DNA from: CAYPHY01 sp964410625
GTDB taxonomy: Bacteria; Chloroflexota; Anaerolineae; Promineifilales; Promineifilaceae
DNA: 21,300 bases
Assembly: GCA_964410625.1 (NCBI GenBank)
Contig: CAYPHY010000064.1
Span: 1 to 21,300 of the forward strand
Direction of reading: 5' to 3'
Part shown: piece by piece, positions 14,310-21,300 of the stretch
How the letters are laid out: every line of letters begins with the position of its first letter
How positions within the stretch are numbered: position 1 is the first letter of the stretch
Translations under genes and position numbers: made by a program
The notes under the pieces: model-generated
Database searches by the model: none
What the model was told of the DNA's origin: nothing
The model's input: the letters and a program-made list of their open reading frames with translations, nothing else

Positions 14310-15221
14310 TTAGACCTGTAAATTACCAGCAATCGTATAGAGGCTTAAAAAGACATACTCCGCATAGAAAAGCCCCCACAAAAAGAGATAGAGCCGGGTC
14401 ATCGAATGGGGTTGCGCCGGATTGGTGCGCAGGCTGATCGCCCAAAAAAGCAAGACCATCGCCACATGGGTGACAATCAGCGCGATACCCTCCGGGTTTG
14501 GCAAGCGGCCGAGACCAACGGCCGTCGGCAGCAGATACAACCCCGTCAACAACCAGCGTCCGATCCTGAAAATGCGGCCGTGGCCCATCCGCACCGCAAA
14601 AGTACGAACCGCATAATGCTTATCTCCCGCCCAATCGGGGATGTCTTTATAAAGGGCGATCACCAGCCCAAAACCGAAGAAGAAAACAATCGCCCCCAGC
14701 AGCAGCGGAAGCGAGTGGGCAATGGGCAGATGTAAGACGGTCACGAAATGTAAATAAAGGCCGAGATTGGCGATCACCCCTCTGGCCAGCGCAATGCTGA
14801 TCGCCGCCAGCAGCGGCCGTCGCTTCAAATGTAACGGCGGCAAGGAGTAGACCGAGCCGATGACCATGATCAGCGCGACCGTCAGCCACAGATAGACGCT
14901 TTGCGCGGCCGACAACGCCAACGCCAGCAGCCCGGCAATTACCACGATCTGCCACCCTCGTTCTCGCGAAAGTTCGCCGCTGGCAATCGGCAAGGCCGGT
15001 TTGTTGAGCCGGTCAATCGCTACATCGGTGATCTGGTTTAGCCCCACCACATAGAGGTTGAGCGCAAGACAGGTGATCCACGTTAATACCAACGCTTGCA
15101 GATGGGCCAGGTTGAAGCCATCCAGCGGCACGACGATCAAATAAAGTCCTACCACCTGGAAAGACGTGGCGATAATCGTATGCGGGCGGCCGAAACGAAT
15201 GAGGGTACGGACAGCGTTCAC
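14310..15221 (-). CDS. Homogentisate-prenyltransferase-like UbiA protein
   Basis: A 303-residue polytopic membrane protein with about eight hydrophobic helices. The first motif LNQITDVAIDRLNKPALPIA followed by SGE (61-83) and the second motif ALYKDIPDWAGD (189-200) are the signatures of homogentisate phytyl/solanesyl transferases rather than MenA or UbiA itself. These enzymes attach a prenyl chain to homogentisate for tocopherol or plastoquinone in phototrophs. The role in this organism is unclear; geranylgeranyl transfer to another aromatic acceptor is possible. The GTG start at 15221 follows AAGGGAAGG closely. No partner gene such as HPPD or a methyltransferase is nearby. Confidence 0.85.
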   Translation of the reverse strand: MNAVRTLIRFGRPHTIIATSFQVVGLYLIVVPLDGFNLAHLQALVLTWITCLALNLYVVGLNQITDVAIDRLNKPALPIASGELSRERGWQIVVIAGLLALALSAAQSVYLWLTVALIMVIGSVYSLPPLHLKRRPLLAAISIALARGVIANLGLYLHFVTVLHLPIAHSLPLLLGAIVFFFGFGLVIALYKDIPDWAGDKHYAVRTFAVRMGHGRIFRIGRWLLTGLYLLPTAVGLGRLPNPEGIALIVTHVAMVLLFWAISLRTNPAQPHSMTRLYLFLWGLFYAEYVFLSLYTIAGNLQV

Positions 15222-15352
15222 CCTTCCCTTGCCTTTGCTCCCGTTGGGTCATCAATAGCCTCAATAATCATGGTTGCTATTGTACTAGGGCGGCAGGGCA
15301 AAAGGGCTACTTTTGCGTCAGCTTATATCCTGATTTATATCCTTACGGAGGG

Positions 15353-16138
15353 TTACAACAACGCTTGCAACAACTCCAGGACGATGCTTTGTGTGCGGCC
15401 GTCCTCATCCAACCCTGGCGTCCACGTCGTCAGCGACACGGCCGCGATTTGCCCCGAATCGGCAAGATGGCGAAAGACCCGGCGCAAGCGGTCGGCCGAC
15501 GGCCCGCCAGGAGCGGGATAGCTGACCGCCGGCGCTTCGGCCGTATCCAACACATCACAATCAAAGTGGACATACAGCGGCCCGGCGGGAAGCGGCGTCT
15601 CCAGCAGCATCTCGACACGTGGCAGATGGCGCACGGCCGAACCTTCCACCGCCTCCCGTTCGCCAGGGTCTAAATCACGCGCATCGGTGAGAATCACTTG
15701 CGCTTCGGGTAATGGGGTCAGGCCGTTGCCCTCCACCAGCGTCTGTTCGCCACGGCCGACCAACATCGCCAGCGGCATCCCTCCGAGGAAGCCACTGGGA
15801 GTAGTGCGCCAGTCGTTAAAATCGCCGTGCGCGTCGAACCAGATCAGCGTCGGGTTGACCCCCGCCCGTTGCAAACCGGCTAACACCGGTATCGTCGCGC
15901 AGCAATCACCAGCTATAGAGACAGGGCGGCGGCCGTCACCAACCCCCTTTGCCACCGCCTCCGCCAACGGCCGGTGGATGGTGAGCATCCGTTCCTGTCG
16001 TTCGGCCGCGCTCGGCTCCCCTTCATGCCCGCTCCAGGCGGCCGCTTTATTCACCAACCAATCCACCCCGGCCAACCCCTCCAAAGCCTCTACCTGCTCA
16101 TCCAAAAAATAAGGCGTCAACACCACAAAATCATTCAT
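15353..16138 (-). CDS. Arginase/agmatinase-fold protein with His-to-Cys change at one metal site
   Basis: A 261-residue cytoplasmic protein of the ureohydrolase fold. Motif 2 FDAHGDFND (101-109) and motif 3 VHFDCDVLD (190-198) match the Mn ligands Asp102, His104, Asp106, Asp193 and Asp195. At motif 1, where arginases have GGDH, this protein has AGDCCA, so the first Mn ligand is Cys79. Five of six ligands remain. The protein is shorter than usual arginases (about 300). The substrate is unknown. The ATG overlaps the upstream FmdE-like stop (ATGA), which indicates coupled translation. The N-terminal codons follow a gatgagggatgaaggatga repeat. Confidence 0.85.
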   Translation of the reverse strand: MNDFVVLTPYFLDEQVEALEGLAGVDWLVNKAAAWSGHEGEPSAAERQERMLTIHRPLAEAVAKGVGDGRRPVSIAGDCCATIPVLAGLQRAGVNPTLIWFDAHGDFNDWRTTPSGFLGGMPLAMLVGRGEQTLVEGNGLTPLPEAQVILTDARDLDPGEREAVEGSAVRHLPRVEMLLETPLPAGPLYVHFDCDVLDTAEAPAVSYPAPGGPSADRLRRVFRHLADSGQIAAVSLTTWTPGLDEDGRTQSIVLELLQALL

Positions 16139-16160
16139 CCTTCATCCCTCATCCCTCTAT
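16130..16160. repeat. Short tandem tract at the FmdE/arginase junction
   Basis: On the minus strand gagggatgagggatgaagg then atgaatgat runs through the last codons of the FmdE-like gene, which encode RDEG, and contains the start of the arginase-fold gene. It doubles as the ribosome-binding region. Confidence 0.5.
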
Positions 16161-16788
16161 AATATCTCTCCCCCCCACAAGCGCGACAAAGCACCCTATC
16201 GCCCACCACCAACTCGCGCTCATTGATGATCTCCTCGCCACACTGCCCACAAATGGCACGTGCTGACGGCCGGCTGAGAATCTTCGCCAATGACTCTTGC
16301 AGGATAACCGGCTGAACAGATAACAACGCTTCGTCGGGGATGATCTGGTATGCCTCCAAATAAGCGTGCCAGCGGCTCCGCGCTTGTGGGGCATATTGCC
16401 GCGCCAATTCTCTCGCTTCCGCGCAGGGGGCAACGCGGACCGCCCGGCCGCTGACCACATCCACCAGCGTCGCCGCCACCTTGCCATAGTCCACCACGCG
16501 CAAAGTGCGACGGCCGACCCAACAGTCCGTCGCCGCCGACACCCCATCCGCCCCACAGCCATCCGTCTCGACAATCGTCAACAGCCGTTTGCGATGGTTG
16601 TCAAAGCGCGGTAAGTAGTCGCCGCCGATCAACCCCAATTCGCGCAAGCCCCGCAAGCCGATGCGAATCCCCAACACCTGACGCGGGCAAAGGTGCCGGT
16701 GTAGCAACGACGAAGCGGCCATCAGCGGCTCCAACACGGCCGCCGTTGGCACATTCTGATCCATTCTGACCATCTGCTCGGTTCGCAT
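16135..16788 (-). CDS. FmdE-family protein with C-terminal zinc finger
   Basis: A 217-residue protein from ATG 16788 (the frame stays open to a GTG at 16872, which lies in repeat-like DNA and would add a hairpin to the coding region). It matches the FmdE domain (formylmethanofuran dehydrogenase subunit E): HRHLCPRQVLGIRIG (30-44), VETDGCGADGVSAATDC (73-89), VVDYGKVAATLVDV (98-111). The C-terminus holds CGQC (180-183) and CRAC (201-204), a four-cysteine zinc finger also seen in some FmdE proteins. Outside methanogens, FmdE proteins are of unknown function; no formylmethanofuran genes are here. The stop overlaps the arginase-fold start. The upstream 5' region contains a hairpin at 16823-16844. 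Confidence 0.85.
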   Translation of the reverse strand: MRTEQMVRMDQNVPTAAVLEPLMAASSLLHRHLCPRQVLGIRIGLRGLRELGLIGGDYLPRFDNHRKRLLTIVETDGCGADGVSAATDCWVGRRTLRVVDYGKVAATLVDVVSGRAVRVAPCAEARELARQYAPQARSRWHAYLEAYQIIPDEALLSVQPVILQESLAKILSRPSARAICGQCGEEIINERELVVGDRVLCRACGGERYYRGMRDEG

Positions 16789-16822
16789 TTTCCAATTGTA
16801 ACGCGGATTGCCAATTTGGGTC

Positions 16823-16844
16823 GCCCGGCGGCAAACCACCGGGC
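16823..16844. repeat. GC-rich hairpin upstream of the FmdE-like gene
   Basis: gcccggcgg and ccaccgggc flank a caaa loop with one mismatch. It lies 35 nt upstream of the ATG at 16788 on the minus strand. Similar palindromes (gcccggcggtt style) are common interspersed elements. It could affect mRNA leader folding. Confidence 0.5.
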
Positions 16845-16873
16845 TAAAATCCAATGTCGCCACAACAAACACA

Positions 16874-16935
16874 AACCCATCACCCTATTACCCTGTCACC
16901 CCCTCACCCTGTCACCTTGTCACCCCATCACTCCT
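16874..16935. repeat. Tandem caccct-type tract at the 3' end of the CstB-like gene
   Basis: Plus-strand units such as atcaccctattaccctgtca, ccccctcaccctgtcacctt, gtcaccccatcactcc. It overlaps the stop codon (16928-16930) and resembles the tract at 2791-2858. Confidence 0.6.
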
Positions 16936-18340
16936 CCACCGGCAACCCCGCCTTCACCCAATCCCGATACCCTCCCTCCATATTGATCACCTGCCGCGCC
17001 CCCGCTTTTTGCAGGATGCTGGCCCCAATCGCCGAACGACGGCCGGTGCGGCACTGCACCACAATCGGCTTGCCCTCATTCCCAGCCACCACTTCCTCTG
17101 CCCGCTCCGGCAGATTGCCAAGCATCAAATGGCGGGCCGTCGGCACATGCCCATCATCCCATTCCGTTTGCGAACGCACATCCACCAACACCATCTCACC
17201 GCTCAGCACTTGTTCTGCGACCTCCTCCGGCGCGGCCGTGCGATAAGACTCCGTCGCCAAACCGGTAGCTGTTACCTCTGTGTCCTCAAAGTAACCGGGA
17301 ATATCCTCCATCCCAATCTTCACCAACAGCTTAACAACTTCTTTCAGTTGGGATTTGGCGACGATCAGGTACAACGGCCGATCATAATCCACCAGCCACC
17401 CCGCCCACTCCCCCATGCTCCCGACTTCAACATTGATCGTGCCAGGGACATGGGCGGCAGCGAACTCGCCTCTTGGACGCAGGTCAATCACCTGCTGCCC
17501 CTGCGCCATCATCTGCCCCAACGATTCGGCCGGTAGTCGCGGTGGCATCTTCCACTCGCCAATGATCGCCGGGCCTTCCTTGTTCACCCGCTTCATCAGT
17601 GCAAAGTATGGCGGCGGCTCCGGCTGGCCGGCCAGCAAATAGTCGACAAATTCCGCCTGATCCTCATAGGCCATTGCCGGGTTAAACAGCTTCTCATAAC
17701 CGACGGTGCTGGACGGAACCGCGCCCAAGTCCTTACCGCAAACGCTCCCCGCCCCATGCGCCGGCCACACCTGGAGATAGTCGGGCAACTGGCGAAAGCG
17801 TTGCAACGACTCAAAGACCTGGATCGCCCCCTTCTCGGCCGTATCCGCCTGTCCCGCCGCCTTCTCCAACAAGTCGGGACGGCCGACGGAGCCAACAAAG
17901 ACAAAATCGCCGCTGAAGATACCCAACGGCCGGTCGGCGGCGGCCGTGTCCGTCAGCAACAACGAAAGATGCTCCGGCGTATGGCCTGGCGTGTGGATGA
18001 CATCAAAACGGGGCTTGCCGATATGGAACTGGTCGCCATCCCTTAACAGTTGATGGTCATAGGAGTCCACGTAGCCATACTGCCACTCAGCACCCCCCTC
18101 GGCCGATAGATAGAGCTTTGCCCCCACCCGTTCAGCCAGCTCCCGCACCCCAGACACAAAATCGGCGTGGATGTGGGTCTCGACGGCGGCGATGATCTTC
18201 ATACTATTTGCCTTTGCCGCTTGCAGATAAGGGTCAATGTCTCGTCCCGGATCAACGATGATCGCCTGATTCGTCTGCTGGCAGCCGACCATATAGGAAG
18301 CGTGGGACAATTTTTCGTCGTAGAAGTATTTGAGTAGCAT
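16928..18340 (-). CDS. CstB-like persulfide dioxygenase fused to two rhodanese domains
   Basis: A 470-residue cytoplasmic protein from ATG 18340, which follows AAGGAG by 6 nt. A TTG 39 nt upstream was rejected. Domain 1 (about 1-235) is a metallo-beta-lactamase fold of the ETHE1/persulfide dioxygenase type: THIHADF (55-61), HTPGHTPEH (116-124), SGDFVFVGSVGRPDL (143-157). Iron ligands are probably His56, His120 and Asp145. Domain 2 (about 265-345) is rhodanese-like without Cys (VAKSQL). Domain 3 (about 375-468) has the active loop QCRTGR with Cys430. This order matches CstB of Staphylococcus aureus, which oxidises persulfides to thiosulfate. A role in sulfide detoxification is likely. No CsoR/CstR gene is adjacent. 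Confidence 0.92.
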   Translation of the reverse strand: MLLKYFYDEKLSHASYMVGCQQTNQAIIVDPGRDIDPYLQAAKANSMKIIAAVETHIHADFVSGVRELAERVGAKLYLSAEGGAEWQYGYVDSYDHQLLRDGDQFHIGKPRFDVIHTPGHTPEHLSLLLTDTAAADRPLGIFSGDFVFVGSVGRPDLLEKAAGQADTAEKGAIQVFESLQRFRQLPDYLQVWPAHGAGSVCGKDLGAVPSSTVGYEKLFNPAMAYEDQAEFVDYLLAGQPEPPPYFALMKRVNKEGPAIIGEWKMPPRLPAESLGQMMAQGQQVIDLRPRGEFAAAHVPGTINVEVGSMGEWAGWLVDYDRPLYLIVAKSQLKEVVKLLVKIGMEDIPGYFEDTEVTATGLATESYRTAAPEEVAEQVLSGEMVLVDVRSQTEWDDGHVPTARHLMLGNLPERAEEVVAGNEGKPIVVQCRTGRRSAIGASILQKAGARQVINMEGGYRDWVKAGLPVEE

Positions 18341-18641
18341 CGCTCTCTCCTTCGTAAAAAACTTCGAATGGACGCCCAAATGATGTAAATATAGTATCGT
18401 AGATTGGAAGTGGGAACCAACGCGCTAAACCAACGCGCTAACTGTTTAGAAAGTTTGAACACTTATTGCGTGAGATTTTTCGCTGACGTGCTACAATGGC
18501 TATCATAGGGACAAACATCCAGTTGTAGGGGCAGGTCTTGTACCTGCCCTAGTCTGCGAGCAACCACTGGGCAACCACAAGGGTTGCCCCTACAATTTAT
18601 TTACAGGATGGTTGTCAGACAAAAGCAAGCGAGGCGGGACA
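18341..18641. promoter_or_regulatory. Divergent intergenic region; candidate extended -10 promoter for glcDE
   Basis: TG-C-TACAAT at 18489-18497 reads as an extended -10 element on the plus strand. No good -35 is spaced correctly. Downstream lies the hairpin element 18523-18595, which would be transcribed in the glcD leader. A repeat caacgcgctaa-type pair occurs at about 18419-18440. No leftward promoter for the CstB-like gene was clear. Confidence 0.35.
18523..18595. mobile_element. MITE-like nested-hairpin element
   Basis: Terminal inverted repeats ttgtaggggca (18523-18533) and tgcccctacaa (18585-18595). Inside are two hairpins, gggcaggt/acctgccc (18529-18536, 18542-18549) and gggcaacc/ggttgccc (18569-18576, 18582-18589). 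No coding capacity and no clear target duplication. It is probably a non-autonomous palindromic element. Confidence 0.55.
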
Positions 18642-20087
18642 ATGGTCAATCAAGATTTCCTAAATGGATTACGCACAATCTATCCTCCGCAAGATCTGCT
18701 GATCGAAGGCGCGGCCCTGACGGCCTATGAATCGGACGCGCTGACCGCCTTCCAGGTTCGGCCGCGTGCCGTCGTCCTCCCCTCCACCCAAGAACAGGTA
18801 GTTGAAACGGTGCGCCTCTGCAACCGCCACCAGGTTCCCTTTGTGGCGCGTGGCAGCGGGACCAGCCTCTCCGGCGGCTCCTTACCCATCGCCGAAGGGA
18901 TTGTGATCGCCCTCAATCGCCTCAATCGCATCCTGCGCATTGACCCCGAAGAACGGCTGGCGGTGGTCGAGCCGGGGGTGATCAACTTGAATGTGTCGAA
19001 AGCGGCCGCGCCCTATGGCCTCTACTACGCCCCCGACCCCTCCAGCCAGAGCGTCTGCACCATCGGCGGCAACATCTCCTTCAACAGCGGCGGCGCCCAC
19101 TGCCTGAAGTATGGCATGACCAGCAATCATGTGCTGGGGCTGAAGGCCGTCTTGCCTACGGGAGAGCTGATCGAACTGGGCGGCGAAAGCCTGGAAAACG
19201 TCGGCCCAGACCTGACCGGCCTCTTTGTCGGCGCGGAAGGGCTGTTTGGCGTGGCGCTGGAGATCACCTTGCGGTTGCTGCCTAAGCCCGGCGTCTTTCG
19301 CACCGTCCTCGCCGCTTATGACTCATTGGCGCAGGCGGGCGAGGCAGTGGCGCAGGTGGTGGCCTCTGGCCTGCTCCCCGGCGCGATTGAGATGATGGAC
19401 CGGCTGGCGATCAAAGCGGCCGAAAAAGTCAACGCCGGTTACCCCGAAGATGCGGCCGCCATCCTCATCGTCGAGCTAGACGGCGAGACCTTGCAGGTAG
19501 ACGCGGAGTTCGCCCATCTGATGCGGGTCATTGAAGCGTCGGGGGCATATGAGGTGCGCGTGGCCCAAGACGATGACCAGCGGGCGCGGATTTGGAAGGG
19601 GCGGAAGGGGGCGTTTTCGGCCGTCGGCCGTCTCAGCCCCGACTACATCGTGCAGGATGGCGTCGTCCCACGCACCAAGCTCGGCCAGGCGTTGGGAGAG
19701 ATCGAACGCCTGAGCAATGAGTTTGATATTCGCGTCGCCAATGTCTTCCATGCCGGGGATGGCAATCTGCATCCGTTGATTTTATATGACGGCCGCGTCC
19801 CCGGCGCATTGGAACGGGCGGAACGGTTGGCGGGTGACATCGTCCAACTCTGCATCCGTCTCGGCGGTTCGATCACCGGCGAGCATGGCGTGGGCATTGA
19901 GAAGCGCGACTACATGGCCTCGCTCTTCAACGAGACCGACCTGGATGTGATGTGGGGCTTGCGGATGGCGATTGATCCCCAGGAAATCTCCAATCGTGGC
20001 AAGATGTTCCCCGGCGGCGAAGCCCCCGCCCTGCATCAACGCGGGCCACATCCGTTGGAAAAAGCGGGGATCATTTCGCGAGAATAG
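18642..20087 (+). CDS. glcD: Glycolate oxidase FAD-linked subunit GlcD
   Basis: A 481-residue FAD-linked oxidase. ATG at 18642 follows GAGG by about 7 nt. A TTG 30 nt upstream was rejected. The N-terminal FAD-binding type 4 domain has the loop VARGSGTSLSGG (68-79). The C-terminal FAD oxidase domain has NVFHAGDGNLHP (367-378) and TGEHGVGIEK (412-421). GlcD oxidises glycolate (or D-lactate) to glyoxylate and works with GlcE and the Fe-S protein GlcF in a membrane-associated complex. glcE follows 53 nt later, with an interspersed repeat between. glcF is not in the remaining window. D-lactate dehydrogenase is the main rival function. Confidence 0.9.
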   Translation: MVNQDFLNGLRTIYPPQDLLIEGAALTAYESDALTAFQVRPRAVVLPSTQEQVVETVRLCNRHQVPFVARGSGTSLSGGSLPIAEGIVIALNRLNRILRIDPEERLAVVEPGVINLNVSKAAAPYGLYYAPDPSSQSVCTIGGNISFNSGGAHCLKYGMTSNHVLGLKAVLPTGELIELGGESLENVGPDLTGLFVGAEGLFGVALEITLRLLPKPGVFRTVLAAYDSLAQAGEAVAQVVASGLLPGAIEMMDRLAIKAAEKVNAGYPEDAAAILIVELDGETLQVDAEFAHLMRVIEASGAYEVRVAQDDDQRARIWKGRKGAFSAVGRLSPDYIVQDGVVPRTKLGQALGEIERLSNEFDIRVANVFHAGDGNLHPLILYDGRVPGALERAERLAGDIVQLCIRLGGSITGEHGVGIEKRDYMASLFNETDLDVMWGLRMAIDPQEISNRGKMFPGGEAPALHQRGPHPLEKAGIISRE

Positions 20088-20098
20088 AGCGGAGCGTT

Positions 20099-20140
20099 AC
20101 GCAGATAACGCAGATAGCACGCTGATTACGCGGATTTTTT
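20099..20140 (+). repeat. Interspersed ~40-bp repeat, copy C, within glcDE
   Basis: It reads acgcagataacgcagatagc then acgctgattacgcggatttt and ends in a T-run immediately before the glcE ATG. It matches copies A (5585-5623, minus) and B (14099-14140). It is the whole intergenic spacer between glcD and glcE and leaves glcE without a Shine-Dalgarno. Confidence 0.75.
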
Positions 20141-21229
20141 ATGGTTAAGGATAACCCATCTATAGTAGGTACTGTTTCTATGGAGGAAATGCTCGGCCGT
20201 GTGCGCGAGCGGTTGGGGAGTGGCGGCCGTCTGTATCCACAGGGCGGCCGTAGCAAGACAGCCCTGCATCTGGCCGAGGATACGGCCGTTCTCGATCTGA
20301 GCGAGTGCCGCGGGGTGCTGGAATATGAGCCGTCGGAGTTCACTTTCACCGCGCTGGCCGGAACGCCCGTTGCTGAGGTGGTAGAGCTGCTGGCGGCCAA
20401 CGGCCAATATCTGCCCTTTGATCCGATGCTGGTGTCGCGTGGGGCAACGCTGGGCGGGACAATTGCCGCCAACACCGCCGGGCCGGGGCGGCATCGCTAT
20501 GGCGGCATCCGCGACTTTCTGATCGGCACGCGCTTTGTGGAAGGCCGCGGCAACCTCGTCCAGGGGGGCGGCAAAGTAGTCAAGAACGCCGCCGGTTTCG
20601 ACTTTCCCAAGTTCTTTGTTGGCAGCCTGGGGCAGTTTGGCGTCTTGCTGGAAGTGACCTTCAAAGTCTTTCCACGGCCCGCTTCTTATACCACCTTGAA
20701 GGTGACGCGGCCGGACATGGGAAGCGCGGTAAAGACAATGCAACAACTGCTGCTCTCCTCGCTGGAAGTAGACGCGCTTGATCTCATCCCGCCCGGCGAT
20801 CTGTGGATACGGATTGGCGGCCTGCCGGAGTCATTGCCGACCCGCCTCGATAATCTGCAACGCTTTTGCGGTGAAGGAGAGATTATCCCCGAAGACGGAG
20901 AGATGTGGCGAGACGCGGCCGAACTGTCCTGGGTGGCGGCCGATGCGCTGGCGGTCAAAATCCCGCTGACGCCGAAACGGATTGGCCCGCTGGAGGCGGT
21001 GCTGGCCCCCCGCGCGGCCGAACGGCGCTATAGCGTCGGCGGCAACGTCGCCTGGGTCGCCTGGCACGACTCGCCGGAAACATTAGATAAGCTGCTACTT
21101 GATCAGGGGTTGAGCGGCCTGGTCCTCCTCGGCACGCCGCCGGATAATCCCTTACTGGGCAAGCAGCCTAATCCGATATTCATCGAGCGCGTCAAGCAGG
21201 CACTCGACCCAGACGGCCGATTTGGATGA
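20141..21229 (+). CDS. glcE: Glycolate oxidase FAD-binding subunit GlcE
   Basis: A 362-residue subunit with an FAD-binding type 4 domain: RLYPQGGRSKTALHL near the N-terminus, SRGATLGGTIAANTAGPGRH (118-137), then GKVVKNAAGFDFPKFFVGSL typical of GlcE. The GlcE family lacks the full C-terminal catalytic domain of GlcD. Together with glcD this indicates a glycolate oxidase complex. The ATG at 20141 directly follows repeat copy C. An alternative ATG at 20180 lacks a clear ribosome site too. The operon probably continues to glcF, but the 71 nt after the stop show no start. Confidence 0.9.
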   Translation: MVKDNPSIVGTVSMEEMLGRVRERLGSGGRLYPQGGRSKTALHLAEDTAVLDLSECRGVLEYEPSEFTFTALAGTPVAEVVELLAANGQYLPFDPMLVSRGATLGGTIAANTAGPGRHRYGGIRDFLIGTRFVEGRGNLVQGGGKVVKNAAGFDFPKFFVGSLGQFGVLLEVTFKVFPRPASYTTLKVTRPDMGSAVKTMQQLLLSSLEVDALDLIPPGDLWIRIGGLPESLPTRLDNLQRFCGEGEIIPEDGEMWRDAAELSWVAADALAVKIPLTPKRIGPLEAVLAPRAAERRYSVGGNVAWVAWHDSPETLDKLLLDQGLSGLVLLGTPPDNPLLGKQPNPIFIERVKQALDPDGRFG

Positions 21230-21279
21230 TTTATTTTTGCAACGAATTAGTACACTGTTTCAAAGGTTTTAACAATTGT

Positions 21280-21300
21280 CATTCTGAACGGAGTGAAGAA
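21280..21300 (+). repeat. Partial cattctgaacggagtgaag-type repeat at the window edge
   Basis: The last bases, cattctgaacggagtgaag, match the common interspersed repeat of the form cattctgagcgaagcgaaga found in intergenic DNA of many bacteria. It continues beyond the window. Confidence 0.4.

Noticed and set aside
16789..16872. GTG start at 16872 for the FmdE-like gene
   Set aside because: The extra 28 residues are not family-like and would contain the 16823-16844 hairpin; ATG 16788 fits better.
16808..17536. 242-codon plus-strand ORF
   Set aside because: It lies antisense to the CstB-like gene and runs through the caccct repeat tract; translation is His/Pro/Arg-rich without motifs.

Overview
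The window looks like part of a chromosome from a Chloroflexota bacterium, probably of the Anaerolineae/Caldilineae/Ardenticatenia type. The sequence-level reasons are a GC-rich genome with GC-rich coding regions; abundant STAND-type (NB-ARC) and TPR regulators; TolB/PQQ-like propellers; a Rieske-like protein with a Pro/Thr-rich linker; and many short degenerate intergenic repeats. The assignment comes from gene content and style, not from a marker gene. There is no rRNA, tRNA, CRISPR array, transposase or phage gene. The hexamer CGGCCG is strikingly frequent throughout.

Layout: (1) 1-5079, minus strand: a long NDP-forming acyl-CoA synthetase/GNAT fusion running off the left edge, orotate phosphoribosyltransferase (pyrE), a class IV aminotransferase with an in-frame low-complexity insertion, and a DJ-1/PfpI-like protein without its nucleophilic cysteine. 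(2) 5678-10146: a signalling neighbourhood. A sigma4-like HTH plus NB-ARC ATPase overlaps by ATGA with a seven-TPR protein. Next comes an opposite-strand 44-codon ORF encoding a signal peptide with an 11-residue tail, then a beta-propeller protein carrying a C-terminal XRE-type HTH. (3) 10237-14084, plus strand: a dienelactone-hydrolase-family protein, then a membrane-anchored Rieske-fold/propeller protein overlapping a MenA-like UbiA prenyltransferase. (4) 14310-18340, minus strand: a homogentisate-prenyltransferase-like UbiA protein, an arginase-fold protein coupled to an FmdE-family protein, and a CstB-like persulfide dioxygenase/rhodanese fusion. (5) 18642-21229, plus strand: glcD and glcE of glycolate oxidase.

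How the genes may work together: glcD-glcE are two subunits of one enzyme, and the FmdE-like and arginase-fold genes are translationally coupled. The Rieske-like and UbiA genes are coupled and may relate to quinones or electron transport at the membrane. The most promising undescribed system is 5678-10146: a split STAND receptor with a TPR half, a small exported peptide and a propeller-HTH regulator. A peptide-sensing circuit is possible, but the peptide could also be a frameshifted remnant of a secreted protein. Several enzymes lack canonical residues: the Rieske-like protein lacks all four cluster ligands, the arginase has Cys for a metal His, and the DJ-1-like protein lacks its Cys.

Intergenic DNA is rich in short repeats of several families: an interspersed ~40-bp element in three copies, perfect hairpins, pyrimidine-rich heptamer-like tandem tracts, and a MITE-like nested-hairpin element. 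Some of these enter or end genes.
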